Positions 15,124 to 17,419 of a stretch of DNA of 17,419 nucleotides are shown here, piece after piece. A program made the position numbers and the translations under genes. Each line of letters starts with the position of its first letter. Position 1 is the first letter of the stretch. Source of the DNA: an uncultured bacterium (GTDB taxonomy: Bacteria; Bacillota; Clostridia; Lachnospirales; Lachnospiraceae); NCBI GenBank assembly GCA_937916345.1, contig CALFUE010000119.1, forward strand, positions 1 to 17,419, in the 5' to 3' direction. A model generated the notes under the pieces. It did no database searches. It was given only the letters and a program-made list of their open reading frames with translations, and was not told the DNA's origin.

Positions 15124-15150
15124 AAAAAGGGGCAGGATAACCTGCCCCTT
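15124..15150 (-). terminator. Intrinsic terminator after msmK
   Basis: On the minus strand AAGGGGCAGG, loop TTAT, CCTGCCCCTT, then a T run: a 10-bp GC-rich stem starting 27 bases after the msmK stop. It separates msmK from GH36 copy 2. Confidence 0.92.
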
Positions 15151-15177
15151 CCTTAAAAATGTGTCTGTTTCAGAAAA

Positions 15178-16287
15178 TTAGTTTGTGATTGTGAGCTCTG
15201 ACTCCTTGTCGAATACATGAACCATATTCATATCCAGAGCAACCTCGATCTTGTCGCCATATCTGGCTGTTGAGTTCGGGCTTACCTTTGCAGACATATC
15301 GTTTCCTGCATAAGAGAAATAGATCATTGACTCAGCACCCAGAAGCTCGTATCCTGTAACCTCCACAGAGATCTTTGCGTCTGAATTTGCCAGGTCAGCT
15401 GCCTCATCTGAAATATGCTCGGGTCTGATTCCCATAACGACTGTCTTGCCGTCGTACTTGCCCTCAATAAGCTTCTGTGCCTTTGCCTGGGGAAGCTTTA
15501 CTGAAGTGTCGCCGAATGACAGAGTCACATCTGATCCTGAGATCTTGCACTCTGCGTTGATGAAGTTCATCTGGGGTGAGCCGATGAATCCTGCAACGAA
15601 CAGATTCCCTGGCTCCTGATAGAGCTTCTTCGGTGAATCTACCTGCTGGATGACACCGTCCTTCAGAACAACAATCCTGGTTCCCAGTGTCATAGCCTCT
15701 GTCTGGTCATGTGTTACGTAGATGATTGTAGCGCCGAGCTTCTGGTGAAGAGCTGCGATCTCGGCACGCATCTGTACACGGAGCTTTGCATCCAGATTTG
15801 AAAGAGGCTCGTCCATGAGGAACACCTTGGGGTTACGCACGATAGCACGTCCCATGGCAACACGCTGTCTCTGACCACCGGAAAGAGCCTTCGGCTTTCT
15901 GTCGAGAAGCTTCTCCAGATCGAGGATCCTTGCTGCCTCATGAACCTTCTGGTCAATAACATCCTTTGGTACTTTTCTCATCTTCAGACCGAATGCCATG
16001 TTCTGGTAAACTGTCATATGGGGGTACAGAGCGTAGTTCTGGAATACCATGGCGATATCACGATCCTTGGGCTCTACGTCGTTCTCAAGCTTGTTGTCGA
16101 TGTAGAGCTCACCCTTTGATATCTCCTCAAGTCCGGCTACCATACGGAGTGTCGTAGACTTACCGCACCCGGAAGGTCCTACGAAGATGATGAACTCTTT
16201 GTCTTCAACCTCAAGGTTGAAATCCTTAACGGCCTCGAAGCCGTTGGGGTAGATCTTGTAAATGTGCTTCAGTGATAAACTTGACAT
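15178..16287 (-). CDS. msmK: Sugar ABC transporter ATP-binding protein, MsmK/UgpC type
   Basis: A 369-residue ATPase that powers carbohydrate import through sugar-specific membrane permeases. Walker A GPSGCGKST is at 37-45, Q-loop Q83, signature LSGGQ 135-139, Walker B FLMDEP with E160, and H193 in VTHD. A MalK-type regulatory domain (TOBE) follows from about residue 240, with MGIRPEHI visible. The start at 16287 has AGGAGG nine bases upstream; the extra 32 residues of the longer frame do not match the family. It is a single-gene unit with its own promoter and terminator and no permease or binding-protein genes beside it. This fits the known role of MsmK as a shared ATPase for several oligosaccharide importers, probably including one feeding these galactosidases. 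Confidence 0.96.
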   Translation of the reverse strand: MSSLSLKHIYKIYPNGFEAVKDFNLEVEDKEFIIFVGPSGCGKSTTLRMVAGLEEISKGELYIDNKLENDVEPKDRDIAMVFQNYALYPHMTVYQNMAFGLKMRKVPKDVIDQKVHEAARILDLEKLLDRKPKALSGGQRQRVAMGRAIVRNPKVFLMDEPLSNLDAKLRVQMRAEIAALHQKLGATIIYVTHDQTEAMTLGTRIVVLKDGVIQQVDSPKKLYQEPGNLFVAGFIGSPQMNFINAECKISGSDVTLSFGDTSVKLPQAKAQKLIEGKYDGKTVVMGIRPEHISDEAADLANSDAKISVEVTGYELLGAESMIYFSYAGNDMSAKVSPNSTARYGDKIEVALDMNMVHVFDKESELTITN

Positions 16288-16334
16288 CTGTGTAAACCTC
16301 CTAAACTTATTTTCTGAAACTGTCTGTAGAAACT

Positions 16335-16395
16335 GAAATATCCGTGGTCTTTGTCTGACCTGTTTAGAATCATAACAAAACACCGCGGATATTTC
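16335..16395. repeat. 14-bp inverted repeat spanning the msmK promoter
   Basis: GAAATATCCGTGGT (16335-16348) and ACCGCGGATATTTC (16382-16395) are inverted copies with one mismatch, 33 bases apart. One arm overlaps the -35 and spacer, the other lies downstream of the predicted start. A regulator binding both could bridge or block the promoter. Confidence 0.75.
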
Positions 16396-16397
16396 AA
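16369..16397 (-). promoter_or_regulatory. Sigma-A promoter of msmK
   Basis: Minus strand TTGAAA (16392-16397), a 17-base spacer, and TATGAT (16369-16374), with TG at the extended -10 position. The start near 16362 leaves a leader of about 75 nt. Confidence 0.75.
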
Positions 16398-16407
16398 ATT
16401 GTATATT

Positions 16408-17277
16408 TTATAAAGATGAGACGGTTCTTTCGTCATTTTGACGAAGAGATTCCTGTGTTTTCTTTTTTTCGATTATGGCAATGATCACGCTCCTCGCTCC
16501 CATGGTCAGGCTGTTATTGCGCTCCGGGAGCAGCTGCCCAAAAAGGGGCGCCTGCTTCTGGCTCGTGGCAGCCAGACCCTGCCATACAAAGCCCTCCGGC
16601 GCCGGCGGTATCTGGACAGTACGCGGTTCCCAATAGGTATTTATGCCAATGTATATGATATCGTCCGCCGTGTCATTCTCATTTCGTCCGGCGTACATGA
16701 TGCCGATCTGTCTGGTATCCCGGCCGTATCCCGCATTCCACGGTGATCCATTGTGCATCGAGATGTCCGGATATCCGCAGAGAGCCGGCTTTGTCCTGTG
16801 GCGAAGCACCGGATGCCAGCGCCTGAAATTGATCATAAACCTGGCGAAGTTGTAGACATCCTTGAACCTGTCCTTTCTGTCCCAGTCCAGCCATGAGATC
16901 TCGTTGTCCTGACAGTAAGCGTTATTGTTGCCGAACTGCGTGTTGCAGAATTCGTCTCCGGCGTAAAACATCGCAGGTCCCCTCGAGCACATCAACACTG
17001 CGAAGGCATTCTTACAGAGCTTTCTTCTCAGTTCATTTATCCCGGGATTATCCGTCTCGCCCTCCGCGCCGCAGTTCCACGAACGGGAATTGTTGTCGCC
17101 GTCGGTATTGTTCCAGCCGTTTGCCTCATTGGTCAGATCGGTTATATCCGGTTTGCTGGTGGAAGACGGATAATACTTCGCAGCGCCCTGATGCTGGAGA
17201 TAAGGATTATGGTACCACTGGAGCTTGTAGGATTCACCGTCTGCTACTCTGACATCCATCAGGTCGAGGCAAGTCAT
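16408..17277 (-). CDS. GlgX-type glycogen debranching enzyme, C-terminal fragment (GH13)
   Basis: A 289-residue fragment of a GH13 isoamylase/GlgX-type debranching enzyme, normally about 650 to 720 residues. Visible are NEANGWNNTDGD, SWNCGAEGETDNP, LMCSRGPAMFYAGDEF and GNNNAYCQDNEISWLDWD, then the C-terminal beta domain ending near FVWQGLAATSQ. The catalytic nucleophile and acid/base regions, which lie earlier in the barrel, are absent, so this piece cannot be an active enzyme alone. The first 45 residues do not match what I expect before NEANG. The ATG at 17277 has no ribosome binding site, and in-frame stops lie within 15 bases upstream. DNA beyond it is AT-rich and unlike the rest. It is a truncated gene or lies at an assembly join. 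Confidence 0.8.
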   Translation of the reverse strand: MTCLDLMDVRVADGESYKLQWYHNPYLQHQGAAKYYPSSTSKPDITDLTNEANGWNNTDGDNNSRSWNCGAEGETDNPGINELRRKLCKNAFAVLMCSRGPAMFYAGDEFCNTQFGNNNAYCQDNEISWLDWDRKDRFKDVYNFARFMINFRRWHPVLRHRTKPALCGYPDISMHNGSPWNAGYGRDTRQIGIMYAGRNENDTADDIIYIGINTYWEPRTVQIPPAPEGFVWQGLAATSQKQAPLFGQLLPERNNSLTMGARSVIIAIIEKKKTQESLRQNDERTVSSL

Positions 17278-17419
17278 GTTTTGATTTATTTACGATTTGT
17301 ATCTTCATATTCATTATTTACGTGCAAAGTTATGAAAATTAAGTTAAGCAATATATCAACGACAGATAAATTCAGAAAACACACGTAGTATGTGTATCAA
17401 GTAACGTAAATACTACTAT
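17278..17419. other. AT-rich stretch of different composition
   Basis: About 26 percent GC, against roughly 45 to 50 percent elsewhere, with no coding sequence. GTAGTAT (17385-17391) and ATACTAC (17410-17416) are 7-base inverted arms 18 bases apart. The run GTGCAAAGTTATGAAAA resembles intergenic motifs common in Bacteroidales; this is recollection, not a search result. Confidence 0.55.

Noticed and set aside
16288..16383. N-terminal extension of MsmK
   Set aside because: Covers the promoter leader and ribosome binding site; family proteins begin at MSSLSLKHIYK.

Overview
The window looks like chromosome of an anaerobic Firmicute of the Lachnospiraceae type (Butyrivibrio, Roseburia or an uncultured relative). 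The evidence is moderate GC, strong AGGAGG ribosome binding sites, sigma-A promoters, cytosolic GH2 and GH36 galactosidases, an MsmK-type sugar-ABC ATPase, and a thioredoxin reductase lacking the NADPH motifs, as in clostridial ferredoxin-dependent enzymes. This is a judgement from protein sequence, not a database match. Almost everything is on the minus strand; only one regulator gene is on the plus strand.

Block 1 (1-7041, minus) reads as one tightly packed operon from a well-formed promoter at 7114-7142. Its order is an unrecognised 619-residue protein with a possible deacetylase/glycosidase-type barrel, a 72-residue zinc ribbon, beta-galactosidase LacZ (GH2), a Nudix hydrolase starting at TTG, methylthioribose-1-phosphate isomerase MtnA, and a U32 family protein that runs off the left edge. 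Neighbouring genes overlap by 4 to 44 nt or lie 2 nt apart. A divergent plus-strand gene (7315-8232) encodes an ArsR-type regulator with a long C-terminal domain. Its promoter is back to back with the operon promoter, so it is the obvious candidate regulator.

Block 2 (8220-12760, minus) starts at a strong promoter (12738-12766) with an AATTG/CAATT operator-like palindrome just downstream. It runs gpx, thioredoxin reductase, thioredoxin, ohrR, then an alpha-galactosidase (GH36). The first three genes form a complete electron chain to peroxide, and the fourth is a thiol peroxide sensor with the two cysteines and two tyrosines of OhrR. The GH36 gene overlaps ohrR by 14 nt and its tail converges on the ArsR gene with a 13-bp overlap.

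Block 3 (12775-16407, minus) holds a second GH36 paralogue, a strong intrinsic terminator, and msmK, the ATPase shared by oligosaccharide importers. The msmK promoter is spanned by a 14-bp inverted repeat. The peroxide cassette therefore sits between two GH36 genes.

Block 4 (16408-17419) is the C-terminal part of a GlgX-type glycogen debranching enzyme. It stops abruptly at about 17277, where GC falls to about 26 percent. This is either a truncated gene at a rearrangement or an assembly join.

Together the window describes intracellular breakdown of alpha- and beta-galactosides after ABC import, joined transcriptionally to a peroxide defence module. No gene-free stretch exceeds 300 bases. I saw no tRNA, rRNA, CRISPR array or transposase.
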